NCBI GenBank assembly: GCA_015207585.1 | Contig: JADEWQ010000052.1 | Location: 1 to 37,341, forward strand | Direction: 5' to 3' | DNA from: Pleurocapsales cyanobacterium LEGE 06147 | GTDB taxonomy: Bacteria; Cyanobacteriota; Cyanobacteriia; Cyanobacteriales; Xenococcaceae | DNA length: 37,341 bases | In this document: one piece after another, positions 1-7,519 of the stretch | How positions within the stretch are numbered: position 1 is the stretch's first letter | How the letters are laid out: the number at the start of each line of letters is the position of its first letter | Made by a program: the position numbers and the translations under genes | The notes under the pieces: model-generated | Told to the model about the DNA's origin: nothing | Database searches by the model: none | What the model saw: only the letters and a program-made list of their open reading frames with translations

Positions 1-128
1 TTGAAACTTTCTACACCAAAAACATCCTGCTTAACGAAGGTCTAAGAGCCTGGATGGCACCTCAAGACCAACCCCACGAGAAGTTTGAATTCCCTGAGGA
101 GGTACTACCACGTGGTAACGCTCTCTAG
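1..128 (+). CDS. psbD: Photosystem II D2 protein, C-terminal fragment
   Basis: Only the last 41 codons are present; the gene starts left of the window. Reading from base 3 gives [20 protein letters not shown] and ends [11 protein letters not shown] followed by TAG, which is the conserved C-terminus of the D2 reaction-centre protein. D2 pairs with D1 in the thylakoid membrane and binds the pigments and quinone of photosystem II. No psbC start is seen overlapping or following it, so this copy is followed directly by a terminator. Many cyanobacteria have two psbD genes, one in a psbDC operon and one alone; the absence of psbC here suggests the solitary copy (inference). Confidence 0.97.
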   Translation, partial: ETFYTKNILLNEGLRAWMAPQDQPHEKFEFPEEVLPRGNAL

Positions 129-187
129 AAAGAGGTAGATAAAAGGGTGAATCAGTCATCCTTAATTTTAAGTAAGCTTGATTCATC

Positions 188-210
188 GCCCCTTCCAAAG
201 GGGCTTATTA
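188..210 (+). terminator. Rho-independent terminator after psbD
   Basis: A 7-bp stem, GCCCCTT (188-194) pairing with AAGGGGC (198-204), with a 3-base loop, is followed by the T-rich tract TTATTAATTT. It lies 60 bp past the psbD stop and before nadK, so it should separate the two transcripts. Confidence 0.8.
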
Positions 211-282
211 ATTTGTAAAATCAAACAAAAATTTAATTTTCACTAAAATTTGTCACACTCTCAATAGGATAAATAGTTAGTT

Positions 283-1206
283 GTGCCAAAGCCAAAAGCC
301 GGCATTATCTATAACGATATAAAACCTATAGCTTGTAAAGCTGCATCAGAGTTAAGAGAAAAGCTAATTGCGCTGAATTGGGAAGTTTGCATGGCAACGG
401 GAATTAGCGGTATCTTGGAATACTCTACTCCTGGCAGTCCTGTTTGTTATACTCCCATAGAACAAATGATACCGTCTAATTTCGATCGCGATGTAGTTTT
501 TACCATTGTTTTGGGCGGAGATGGAACGGTATTATCAGCCTTTCGGCAGCTTGCCCCTTGTGGTATTCCCTTACTAGCAGTGAATACCGGTCACATGGGA
601 TTTCTGACGGAAACCTATATTAATCATCTACCGCAAGCTTTAGAACAACTGCTAGCAAAAGATTATGAAATAGAAGATCGCTCGATGTTAGTAGTGAAAG
701 TCTTTCGTAATGAGGCTCTGCTGTGGGAGGCTTTGTGTCTTAATGAAATGGTGCTGCATCGAGAACCCCTGACCAGTATGTGCCATTTTGAAATTCAAAT
801 TGGTAGGCACGCTCCAGTAGATATTGCGGCTGATGGCATTATTATTTCTACGCCGACAGGTTCTACTGCTTACTCTCTCAGTGCCGGTGGACCGGTGGTA
901 ACTCCAGAAGTACCAGTATTACAATTAGCTCCTATTTGTCCTCATTCATTGGCATCCCGTGCTTTAGTTTTTTCCGATCGAGAATCGGTAAATATTTTTC
1001 CTGCTAATCCCAACCGGCTAGTGATGGTAGTTGATGGCAATGGAGGCTGTCATATTTTACCGGACGATCGCATTCATATTGAAAAATCAGTGTATTCGGC
1101 TCGTTTCATTCGCTTGCAGCCCCCAGAATTTTTTCGCATTTTACGAGAAAAGTTGGGCTGGGGATTACCTCATATCGCTAAGCCAACCTCTGTGGAACTT
1201 CCCTGA
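283..1206 (+). CDS. nadK: NAD kinase
   Basis: This cytosolic enzyme phosphorylates NAD+ at the 2'-hydroxyl of its adenosine ribose to give NADP+, using ATP or polyphosphate. The 307 residues match the family length. Visible motifs are GGDGT at residues 78-82 (nucleotide binding and catalytic Asp80), [10 protein letters not shown] from residue 101, and [15 protein letters not shown] from residue 190, which forms the NAD site. The start is GTG at 283; no upstream in-frame ATG fits and the N-terminus (PKAGIIYND) resembles cyanobacterial NAD kinases. Cyanobacteria usually carry two nadK paralogues and this is one of them; I cannot say which. It stands alone after the psbD terminator, with 245 bp before the next gene. 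Confidence 0.95.
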   Translation: MPKPKAGIIYNDIKPIACKAASELREKLIALNWEVCMATGISGILEYSTPGSPVCYTPIEQMIPSNFDRDVVFTIVLGGDGTVLSAFRQLAPCGIPLLAVNTGHMGFLTETYINHLPQALEQLLAKDYEIEDRSMLVVKVFRNEALLWEALCLNEMVLHREPLTSMCHFEIQIGRHAPVDIAADGIIISTPTGSTAYSLSAGGPVVTPEVPVLQLAPICPHSLASRALVFSDRESVNIFPANPNRLVMVVDGNGGCHILPDDRIHIEKSVYSARFIRLQPPEFFRILREKLGWGLPHIAKPTSVELP

Positions 1207-1451
1207 GCCTTCTCTAGTCTGGAAAGAAAGATATTTTAATTCTCTCTATGAGCTACCCTAGAAGCGATAGGGAAAATTTATCTTGCCCTATTTCCCGGGA
1301 AAAGAGCTGGTGCTTGGGGAGGCATTACCGCTCCTATGGGTCATAAATTCGTTAAGAATAACGATAACCATAGAAACCCACGTATTCCTAAATTCTGTCT
1401 TCCCGCCTTAACCGAGGTATATCGCTTTTTATCGCTAAATGCTGTAATTTT

Positions 1452-2150
1452 ATGATTACCAGTAAGACGATCGCGGCTGTAAATTCTTATATTTTGTTGC
1501 TTACAGAAGAACTGTTTGCTCAGAAAGCTAGTTTAGATTTGCAAACAGCAGGCTATTCTTCGGTGGTCGAAAAAGATGTTAATAATAGCCTCAAGCATAT
1601 AAATGAACTACAGCCAGCAATGGTAGTGATAGATAAAACTTGGGCAAAAGAAGCAGGTTTAAGCCTTTGTCGCCAGCTAAGAAGTTTAGGTAATCGACTG
1701 CCAATTCTTTTGTTAGTGGAAGCAGAAACTGTTGACGAACGGTTAGCTTGCTTGGAAGCAGGTGCTGATGATTATTTTCTCAAACCTTATAAGCGAGAAG
1801 AATTTTTACAATTAATTCGTCTTTATTTGCAACCGGCAGTTAGCCTCAAAGAACAAATACGTTTCGGAGAATTAATTTTAGACTTGACGACTCGTCAATT
1901 AACTAGAAACGGTCGCGCGATCGATCTGACAATGAAGGAATTTGAATTACTGAAGTATTTGATGTCTAACCCACAAAAAGTACTTACCCGAGAAGAAATT
2001 ATCGAAAATGTATGGGGCTACGATTATCGAGGAGAGTCTAATGTCATTGAAGTTTATATTCGTTATTTACGGCTCAAGATTGAAAATGAAGGACAAAAGC
2101 GTCTGATTCAGACTGTTAGAGGTGTAGGTTACGTTTTGAGAGAACCCTAA
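1452..2150 (+). CDS. OmpR/PhoB-family response regulator, NblR-like
   Basis: A 232-residue DNA-binding response regulator. The receiver covers roughly residues 12-125 and the winged-helix DNA-binding domain residues 135-230 (RFGELILDLTTRQLTRNGRA through TVRGVGYVLREP). Asp61 sits at the phospho-acceptor position (VVIDKTW) and Lys111 is in the usual LKPY motif. The acidic pair that holds Mg2+ is not the normal DD: the segment reads ILLLTEELF. The conserved Thr/Ser is Val89. Such an incomplete phosphorylation site is known for atypical cyanobacterial regulators including NblR, which controls phycobilisome breakdown under nutrient stress; assignment to NblR is inference. No histidine kinase is adjacent. 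The DUF192 lipoprotein follows by 41 bp and may be co-transcribed. Confidence 0.85.
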   Translation: MITSKTIAAVNSYILLLTEELFAQKASLDLQTAGYSSVVEKDVNNSLKHINELQPAMVVIDKTWAKEAGLSLCRQLRSLGNRLPILLLVEAETVDERLACLEAGADDYFLKPYKREEFLQLIRLYLQPAVSLKEQIRFGELILDLTTRQLTRNGRAIDLTMKEFELLKYLMSNPQKVLTREEIIENVWGYDYRGESNVIEVYIRYLRLKIENEGQKRLIQTVRGVGYVLREP

Positions 2151-2191
2151 ATAAATTCAAAATTAATTATTTAAAAGGCAAACATGAATTA

Positions 2192-2713
2192 ATGAACCAA
2201 AAAATTAGTTTAGTAATCTTATTAGCAATTGCACTATTAGGTTGCTCCTCTAATTCCTTAGTTCAAACTAGTCTGGAAGAGCAAGCCAATGCCACTGAAA
2301 ATCAACAGGAAAACAAGGCTCAAGTACTACCAATCGCTGCTCGAGCTTTCATTAAAGGAGAGGTAATAGAGTTAGAAGTAGCTCAAACCCGAGAACAACA
2401 AGCTTTAGGCTTAATGTTTCGAGAAGATCTACCTGCTAATCGCGGCATGTTATTCTCTTTTGAACCAGCTACAGTCACTCGCTTTTGGATGAAAAACGTA
2501 TCTATACCCCTAGATATGATTTTTCTGCGGCAAGGAAAAGTAAAGGCGATCGCTGCTGCCGTTCCTCCTTGCCAAAGTGACAATTGTCCTGTCTATGGAC
2601 CAGAAACTTTAATAGATCGGGTTATCGAACTGCGAGGAGGTAGAGCGAAAGAACTGGGTTTGGTGGTGGGCGATCGCATTGAAGTAGAGTTTTTCAATTC
2701 TGACAATGAATAA
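2192..2713 (+). CDS. DUF192-family lipoprotein
   Basis: A 173-residue exported lipoprotein: a hydrophobic signal (residues 5-16) ends in the lipobox LLGC with the lipidated cysteine at residue 18. A Ser/Gln-rich linker leads to a DUF192 domain at about residues 52-170, recognised by EVAQTREQQALGLMFRE, MLFSF, FWMKNVSIPLDMIFL and the C-terminal GDRIEVEFF. The biochemical role of DUF192 is not established. An ATG at 2184 is followed at once by a stop codon, so translation must begin at 2192. It lies 41 bp behind the response regulator in the same direction and may share its transcript. Confidence 0.88.
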   Translation: MNQKISLVILLAIALLGCSSNSLVQTSLEEQANATENQQENKAQVLPIAARAFIKGEVIELEVAQTREQQALGLMFREDLPANRGMLFSFEPATVTRFWMKNVSIPLDMIFLRQGKVKAIAAAVPPCQSDNCPVYGPETLIDRVIELRGGRAKELGLVVGDRIEVEFFNSDNE

Positions 2714-2912
2714 TCATGCCAATCGAAGATAATTTCTACAATTGGTTGAAAGTTGTATTAAAATATTCATCCTACAGATAGAGTTCAATTTATCTCAGTA
2801 AAGATTATCTTTTTTGTAAAGATTGGCTTGCTCGTACTGAAAATCTCTGAATGGTATGCGCCTAGATTGTGTCAGTAATACAAGCAATCTGGCTCTCAGA
2901 GTATCAGCATTT

Positions 2913-2970
2913 ATAACTATTTGATTGCTTATGCCTAACATTGTGACGGGCGACACAGGCAAATAGTTAT
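2913..2970 (+). other. Large hairpin in the leader of the DUF2949 gene
   Basis: An 11-bp perfect inverted repeat, ATAACTATTTG (2913-2923) with CAAATAGTTAT (2960-2970), encloses 36 bases that contain further pairings (GCC with GGC, TGTG with CACA). It lies about 100 bp before the DUF2949 start. The rest of the 300-bp gap 2714-3018 is AT-rich and I see no gene in it. Confidence 0.45.
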
Positions 2971-3054
2971 CTAGCTTAAAAAATAGTGAGAACTATTAAG
3001 AAAAAATCGAGCTGACCTTTGTCTATCTATTCAAACAATCTAAAACTTTACAAC

Positions 3055-3064
3055 AAGGAGGTGA
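3055..3064 (+). promoter_or_regulatory. Perfect Shine-Dalgarno that sets the DUF2949 start
   Basis: AAGGAGGTGA is fully complementary to the 3' end of 16S rRNA and sits 5 bases before a GTG at 3070. This favours GTG 3070 over the in-frame TTG at 3019, which would place the Shine-Dalgarno inside the coding sequence. Confidence 0.8.
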
Positions 3065-3069
3065 TTGGG

Positions 3070-3261
3070 GTGACACCTGCCCTATATACTAAATTTATTC
3101 AATTTTTACAGGAAGAACTAGCTCTATCTACAGATTCGATTGAAGTAGTTCAACGTAGTGTAGAGCAAAATCCTGGTCCTTTACCTATGATTCTCTGGCA
3201 ATACGGTTTAGTTACGCTCGAGGAGTTAGAGCGTATCTATGACTGGCTAGAAGCAGTATAA
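3070..3261 (+). CDS. DUF2949-family small protein
   Basis: A 63-residue acidic protein starting TPALYTKFIQFLQEELALST after the initiator and ending EELERIYDWLEAV. The pattern FLQEEL...LPMILWQYGLVTLEELERIYDWLE is that of DUF2949, a short helical family found in cyanobacteria with no known function. GTG 3070 is preferred as start because of the perfect Shine-Dalgarno just upstream; an alternative TTG at 3019 would add 17 poorly conserved-looking residues. The strong ribosome site suggests high translation. A hairpin leader precedes it, and about 280 bp separate it from the next gene. Confidence 0.8.
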   Translation: MTPALYTKFIQFLQEELALSTDSIEVVQRSVEQNPGPLPMILWQYGLVTLEELERIYDWLEAV

Positions 3262-3395
3262 TAAGAAATGGGAAATTTTTTTTAGCAATTCGGCTAACTT
3301 CTTAGCTAAATTTTTTGTGATATTTTTGCTTGCCTAGTAGAGCATGGATACTTTTTGGTTATAAACTCAAACATCCAGCTTGATGGTCTTACCCT

Positions 3396-3515
3396 TAGCG
3401 AGACACTTGGCGGTGCAGTAGCACTCGCGCTTTCTTCAACACCCTAGGCTTCGCAGCGCCGCTTTACTAAAAGTTCGTACGCGAGGTGCAGCAGCACCCG
3501 CAAAGCGGGATCGCC
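3396..3515. repeat. Cluster of GC-rich palindromic repeats
   Basis: This GC-rich patch in an AT-rich gap holds pieces such as GGCGGTGCAGTAGCACTCGC, CTTCGCAGCGCCGC and GAGGTGCAGCAGCACCCGC, each with short inverted arms (GGTGC/GCACC, CGCAAAGCGG). Similar GGTGC-GCACTCGC pieces occur at 8892-8922 and 24146-24186, so this is a small dispersed repeat family. It overlaps the furthest upstream possible start of the next gene. Confidence 0.6.
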
Positions 3516-3539
3516 AACAAGCATTTACTTATAGCTGCC

Positions 3540-4487
3540 ATGAAGCGTATTGCTCTTATTTGGGAAATTCCTTTGGCTTTGTTATCTTTTGTATTCTACA
3601 AAGTCATGAAGTTGATTATCGGTAATCTTTATATTCTTTATTTGGCGATCGCTCGAGAAAAAGCTTCACAATGGCGAGTTTTATCTCAAGAAACACTTAA
3701 ATCTCCTCTCAGTTTACCCGTGTTGATGACTAAAGGACCTCGTTGGAATACTCATGCTATTATCGGTACGCTCGGTCCTTTTCAAGTAAAAAAATCGATT
3801 TTTCTAGACATCGAATCAGCTAATAATTCTGCTAGTTCTTGGATTGCTGTAGTTTATAGTTTTCCAGATTACCAAACTATCACTAGCCTAGAATCAGAAA
3901 AAGTTAATCTTGAAAATAAATGGCATTTTTTGGAAGTCGAACCCGGTAAATATACTTTGGGATTGAGATATTATAACTGGTGCGAGCGCGTAAACTTACC
4001 TGCAATTAAAGTAGACGATCGGGAATTGGTTGCCCCTATCAATGTGCCAACTAATGTTAATAATTTTTATGCTAGTTTGATTCAAAAGAAAAATTGGTTT
4101 TATTTAAGCTTACACTATTATATTTTTATTCTTCTTAAATTAAGAAAGTGGTTGCCCGAATCATTCGTAAGAAAAGAATATTTACCTGTAGGCGCACCGA
4201 ATACTTGTTTTTTTTATGATTATTTAGAACGGGGTCAATCTTTAGAAGTCGATCTTAGCTTACCAGTCTTAAATAGTTATGATATTTACTTCACTTTATA
4301 CGACCGTTCTAGTTTACCTTTAACCTGGTGTCAACTAAAACAAGAAATATCTACTTTTGAACCAACAAAAAGTAATGGTTATTACTTATTTAGAATCCGA
4401 GCAAAAAAATTAACTCATAACCAAGAATTAATTAAATTCCAAAGAGTCGAGCGAGAGCAGTCACTCCAAAAAATAACAATAAGTTAG
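3540..4487 (+). CDS. Conserved cyanobacterial protein, DUF6208-like
   Basis: A 315-residue protein of unknown function. It begins MKRIALIWEIPLALLSFVFY, giving a hydrophobic N-terminal segment over residues 5-35, then mixed soluble sequence with PRWNTHAIIGTLGPF, SWIAVVYSFPDYQT, PGKYTLGLRYYNW, a second hydrophobic stretch near YLSLHYYIFILLKLRKWLPE, and VGAPNTCFFYDYLERG. I associate this pattern with the cyanobacterial family DUF6208, from memory. An in-frame GTG at 3486 would lengthen it by 18 residues, but that stretch is encoded by the palindromic repeat just upstream, so ATG 3540 is chosen. No partner genes are evident. Membrane association is inferred from the two hydrophobic stretches. Confidence 0.75.
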   Translation: MKRIALIWEIPLALLSFVFYKVMKLIIGNLYILYLAIAREKASQWRVLSQETLKSPLSLPVLMTKGPRWNTHAIIGTLGPFQVKKSIFLDIESANNSASSWIAVVYSFPDYQTITSLESEKVNLENKWHFLEVEPGKYTLGLRYYNWCERVNLPAIKVDDRELVAPINVPTNVNNFYASLIQKKNWFYLSLHYYIFILLKLRKWLPESFVRKEYLPVGAPNTCFFYDYLERGQSLEVDLSLPVLNSYDIYFTLYDRSSLPLTWCQLKQEISTFEPTKSNGYYLFRIRAKKLTHNQELIKFQRVEREQSLQKITIS

Positions 4488-4596
4488 TTGATTTTTGGAT
4501 AAATTTTTTATTTACTCTTTATTTGTCCCGATTTTAAACTATTAGTTATTACCTAACTTTATCCTAAATCTCTTTATCAGTGAACGAAAAATAATA

Positions 4597-5871
4597 TTAT
4601 TCTGAGCGAACTAAAGAATCATCTTTTCTAACTTTTGCTAACATTAAATTTGACGAAGTGCAAGCAGGCTCCGTCGTCTTACGGCGGAGTATCTTGCACT
4701 CGTTGCTTTTAAACTGATAGCCAATATTAAAATTAAGCGGTTTAATACTATCATCAGTTAGATAAATTTGTTGCAGCTCGGGTTGATAGCGATTACTAAA
4801 TAGAGAAATGGGACGAGTATAGTTACCATAAAAGGTCAAGTCCCACTGAGAAGAATCAAAGGATTTAAGAGGCATGCCAGAATCATCTTGTAAAAGATAG
4901 TTGCTTTGGGAAAGAAGCAAATCCTTAATTTTTGAAAAACGCTCGGAGTACATTAAATAAGAGGCAGCTTTGAGATAAGTGACGAGATTTTCTAATTGAC
5001 TAATAAAATTAATTAATTCTGGGTGTTGTTGTAATCCATCATTTGATAAATCTGCAGAGAAGTAATACAGAGTACGGGGTTCTATTTCTCTTTCGGAGAC
5101 AAAAGCAATTTTTACTCCAGGAATCATCCCTTCTCGAAACGTTTGAATATTTGCCTGTTTATCTAAGCCGACATACTGTACGTCAAGAATACGATTATTA
5201 GTACGTGCCATAAAAACGTACAAAATTGGTAGTACTCCTTGCTCTTGTAAATCTACCTTCATATGGTTGATGGGAAAAGAGCTTAATGGCAGCAGGCTAT
5301 AAAGAGAGTCTCTAATTTTTTGCAAGCGATCGCTCAATTGGGGTTTGGACAAAGTAGCCAAATCGGGAACGGAACCGACTGGTTCTAAACCTACTAAAAT
5401 ATATTCTTTTCCTTGGGGAAATAAAGAGTACGCATAGAGAAAATCAGCTCCACCAAATGGATAGAAAACAGAAGGGAAAGCGGTATTAATCCGATCTAAT
5501 TCTTCTGCCGACCATTGTCTGACTCTCGACAATTGCTGCATTTCTAGTTTAGACCAAGCATTAGCAAAAAAACGCTGATGCTCCAACCAATTAATCGTAT
5601 TTTGTCGTTCGGCAAAATTACTCTCGTGCTCTATTTTCATTCCTGCCAGGAACCTTGCTGTATCCGTTAAACGGTCAGATTTGACCATGTCAAATTCTGC
5701 CAAGGGATCTCTTGGCATTTCTGGAGTAGGTTCAATTTCAATAGATTTGAAGGAATGGGAGTCGGCGATCGCTTTTTGGTTGGCTAATTTATCCCTGAAA
5801 GTACAAGACTGAAGCAGTACTAGTATACTAACACTAGTACTTAAAGCCAATATAAATTTATGGTTTTTCAT
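4597..5871 (-). CDS. Lipoprotein of unknown function
   Basis: A 424-residue predicted lipoprotein; I do not recognise the family. From ATG 5871 it begins MKNHKFILALSTSVSILVLL followed by the lipobox LQSC, giving lipidation at Cys22. A longer reading to 5979 would put uncharged sequence before the signal and is rejected. The mature part is mainly soluble, with WLEHQRFFANAWSKL, FYPFGGADFLYAYSLFPQGK and a run of hydrophilic helices; no catalytic motif is clear. Codons close to the 3' end contain a GC-rich palindrome (4658-4699) encoding CKILRRKTTEPAC. It is divergently arranged with the exchanger-like gene starting at 6151, leaving 280 bp between them. Confidence 0.72.
   Translation of the reverse strand: MKNHKFILALSTSVSILVLLQSCTFRDKLANQKAIADSHSFKSIEIEPTPEMPRDPLAEFDMVKSDRLTDTARFLAGMKIEHESNFAERQNTINWLEHQRFFANAWSKLEMQQLSRVRQWSAEELDRINTAFPSVFYPFGGADFLYAYSLFPQGKEYILVGLEPVGSVPDLATLSKPQLSDRLQKIRDSLYSLLPLSSFPINHMKVDLQEQGVLPILYVFMARTNNRILDVQYVGLDKQANIQTFREGMIPGVKIAFVSEREIEPRTLYYFSADLSNDGLQQHPELINFISQLENLVTYLKAASYLMYSERFSKIKDLLLSQSNYLLQDDSGMPLKSFDSSQWDLTFYGNYTRPISLFSNRYQPELQQIYLTDDSIKPLNFNIGYQFKSNECKILRRKTTEPACTSSNLMLAKVRKDDSLVRSE
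4658..4699. repeat. GC-rich palindrome inside the lipoprotein gene
   Basis: Nested inverted arms GTGCAAG (4658-4664)/CTTGCAC (4693-4699) and CTCCGTCGT (4669-4677)/ACGGCGGAG (4681-4689) around a CTT loop. It contrasts with the AT-rich surroundings and looks like an inserted REP-like element kept in frame. Confidence 0.6.
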
Positions 5872-5973
5872 AAAAAATAAGACGGGTATTAGCAGACCAT
5901 TACCCGTATTTAGTGTGACGACAATCAGTTGTAGCTCAAGAAATTGCAAGACGGCAACCCATAAGCAGGGAAC

Positions 5974-5990
5974 AGTCACCAGTCACCAGA
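5974..5990. repeat. Short heptamer-type tandem repeat
   Basis: ACAGTCACCAGTCACCAG repeats the CAGTCAC unit in the gap between the divergent lipoprotein and exchanger genes. A related tract ends glmU at 37169-37205. Short heptamer tandem repeats of this kind are common in cyanobacterial genomes. The remaining intergenic bases are AT-rich without a clear gene. Confidence 0.5.
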
Positions 5991-6150
5991 TTTTAGGTTT
6001 TAAATTTTGGATTTTTGCGATCGCCCTTTCCTTGCCAAAATTATTTTATATTTCTTTAATTAATCTTTATCTGTTCTGGTCAAAAGATTATTTTGCTTGC
6101 TGTTTCTGCATTATTATAAAATTTCCCAACTGTATCCCCTGGCAAGTGCT

Positions 6151-7233
6151 ATGGCAATTGAAAAACTAATTCCGTTAATCTTTTTGGTTTTTGTCCCGAT
6201 CGCGATTGCTGCCGATCGCTTGGATTGGGACGATACGGCGGTGTTTGTCACGTCAGCGATCGCCATTATTCCCCTGTCGATTTGGCTGAGTACCGCAACG
6301 GAAAAAGTCGCTGTAGTTACAGGACCATCGGTGGGAGGCTTAGTAAATGCAGTGTTTGGTAATGCCACCCAACTAATCGTAGCGTTGATGGCATTGCGTA
6401 AGGGATTAGTGGATATTGTCCAAGCCAGTATTACGGGAAGTATTATTAGTGCTTTGCTGCTGCTACTGGGATTGGCGATGTTTACAGGCGGCTTGCGTTA
6501 CAAAGAACAGACATTTAAACCGATAGTTGCTAAAGTGAATGGCTCGTCTATGACTCTAGCAGCCATCTCCCTAGCACTGCCAACGACGGTGATTGCTACG
6601 TCAAACATCATCGATATAGTGGCGATTCGTAATATTTCAATTATCGTTTCCATCATTTTGATCGCCGTCTATGTACTAACGCTAATTTTTTCATTAGGAA
6701 CTCACAGCTATCTCTATGAAGTGGGATTGTATGATGAAGAAGACTCGACAGATAAAGCCGAGCAACCATCCCGAAAGCTGTGGTTTTGGATTGCGGTGTT
6801 GTTAGCATCAACCATTGCCATTGCCTTTATTTCCGATTTGTTTGTGGGGGTCATCGAACCAGAAACCGAACAATTGGGTTTAACACCCTTATTTACAGGA
6901 GTAATTTTGCTGCCTTTGTTGAGCGATATCCCAGGATACGCGCTCGTCATTCGCCTCGCTTTAAAAGATAAAATGGACCTTACTGTTGCCACTGTAACGG
7001 GCGATAGTTTGCTGATAGCATTATTTGTTGCACCAGTGCTAGTGCTGGTGGGTTTGGCACTCGGACAACCTATCGATCTCAACTTTAATACCTTTGAAGT
7101 CATCGCCATTGTCATCAGCGTCATTGTGGCTAACTTGATCAGTTTTAGCGGGCGATCGAACTGGTTAGATGGTACGTTGCTAATTGCAACCTATTTAGTA
7201 TTGGGAGTTGCCTTTTATTACCATCCAGCATAG
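6151..7233 (+). CDS. Ca2+/H+ exchanger (Cax)-like membrane protein, non-canonical
   Basis: A 360-residue integral membrane protein with about 11 hydrophobic segments and an acidic central loop (EVGLYDEEDSTDKAEQPSRK), as in CaCA-superfamily Cax antiporters, which move Ca2+ out against H+. The first alpha repeat is recognisable (GPSVGGLVNAVFGNATQLIV) and the second is followed by KDKMDL and IALFVAPVLVLVG, typical of Cax. However, the glutamate of the GNATE motif is Gln74, and the second GNAAEH motif is replaced by SDIPGY (residues 258-263). Both key acidic residues are thus missing, so Ca2+/H+ exchange is doubtful and the substrate may differ. The start is ATG 6151; a TTG at 6097 would add 18 unlikely residues. 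It is divergent from the lipoprotein gene. Confidence 0.8.
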   Translation: MAIEKLIPLIFLVFVPIAIAADRLDWDDTAVFVTSAIAIIPLSIWLSTATEKVAVVTGPSVGGLVNAVFGNATQLIVALMALRKGLVDIVQASITGSIISALLLLLGLAMFTGGLRYKEQTFKPIVAKVNGSSMTLAAISLALPTTVIATSNIIDIVAIRNISIIVSIILIAVYVLTLIFSLGTHSYLYEVGLYDEEDSTDKAEQPSRKLWFWIAVLLASTIAIAFISDLFVGVIEPETEQLGLTPLFTGVILLPLLSDIPGYALVIRLALKDKMDLTVATVTGDSLLIALFVAPVLVLVGLALGQPIDLNFNTFEVIAIVISVIVANLISFSGRSNWLDGTLLIATYLVLGVAFYYHPA

Positions 7234-7519
7234 AAAGGGTCAAAGTTTTATGTCTTACTATATTCAAATTAACTAAACCATTGTTCTCCACCAGGTAACT
7301 TTGTCAATTGCTTATCAATTTCATCAGGTAATTTTTTTACTGGATATTCATAAATTAAATTAATCAATTTTTGACTAATATCAATTAACTTATCTCGTTC
7401 GATTTGCGCTGATATCTGTGCTGGTTTTAAAGTACCTTCCAATACTTCTACGCTAACGGGACGAATAGCTATTTCAATTGCTTCTTCTATGTAAGGCAAC
7501 CATTCATCTTGTTAATATA

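Noticed and set aside
1031-1261. 76-codon reading overlapping the end of nadK
   Set aside because: Shadow of nadK in another frame.
6714-7124. 136-codon antisense reading within the exchanger gene
   Set aside because: Ser/Thr/Asn-rich reverse-strand shadow of a membrane-protein gene.
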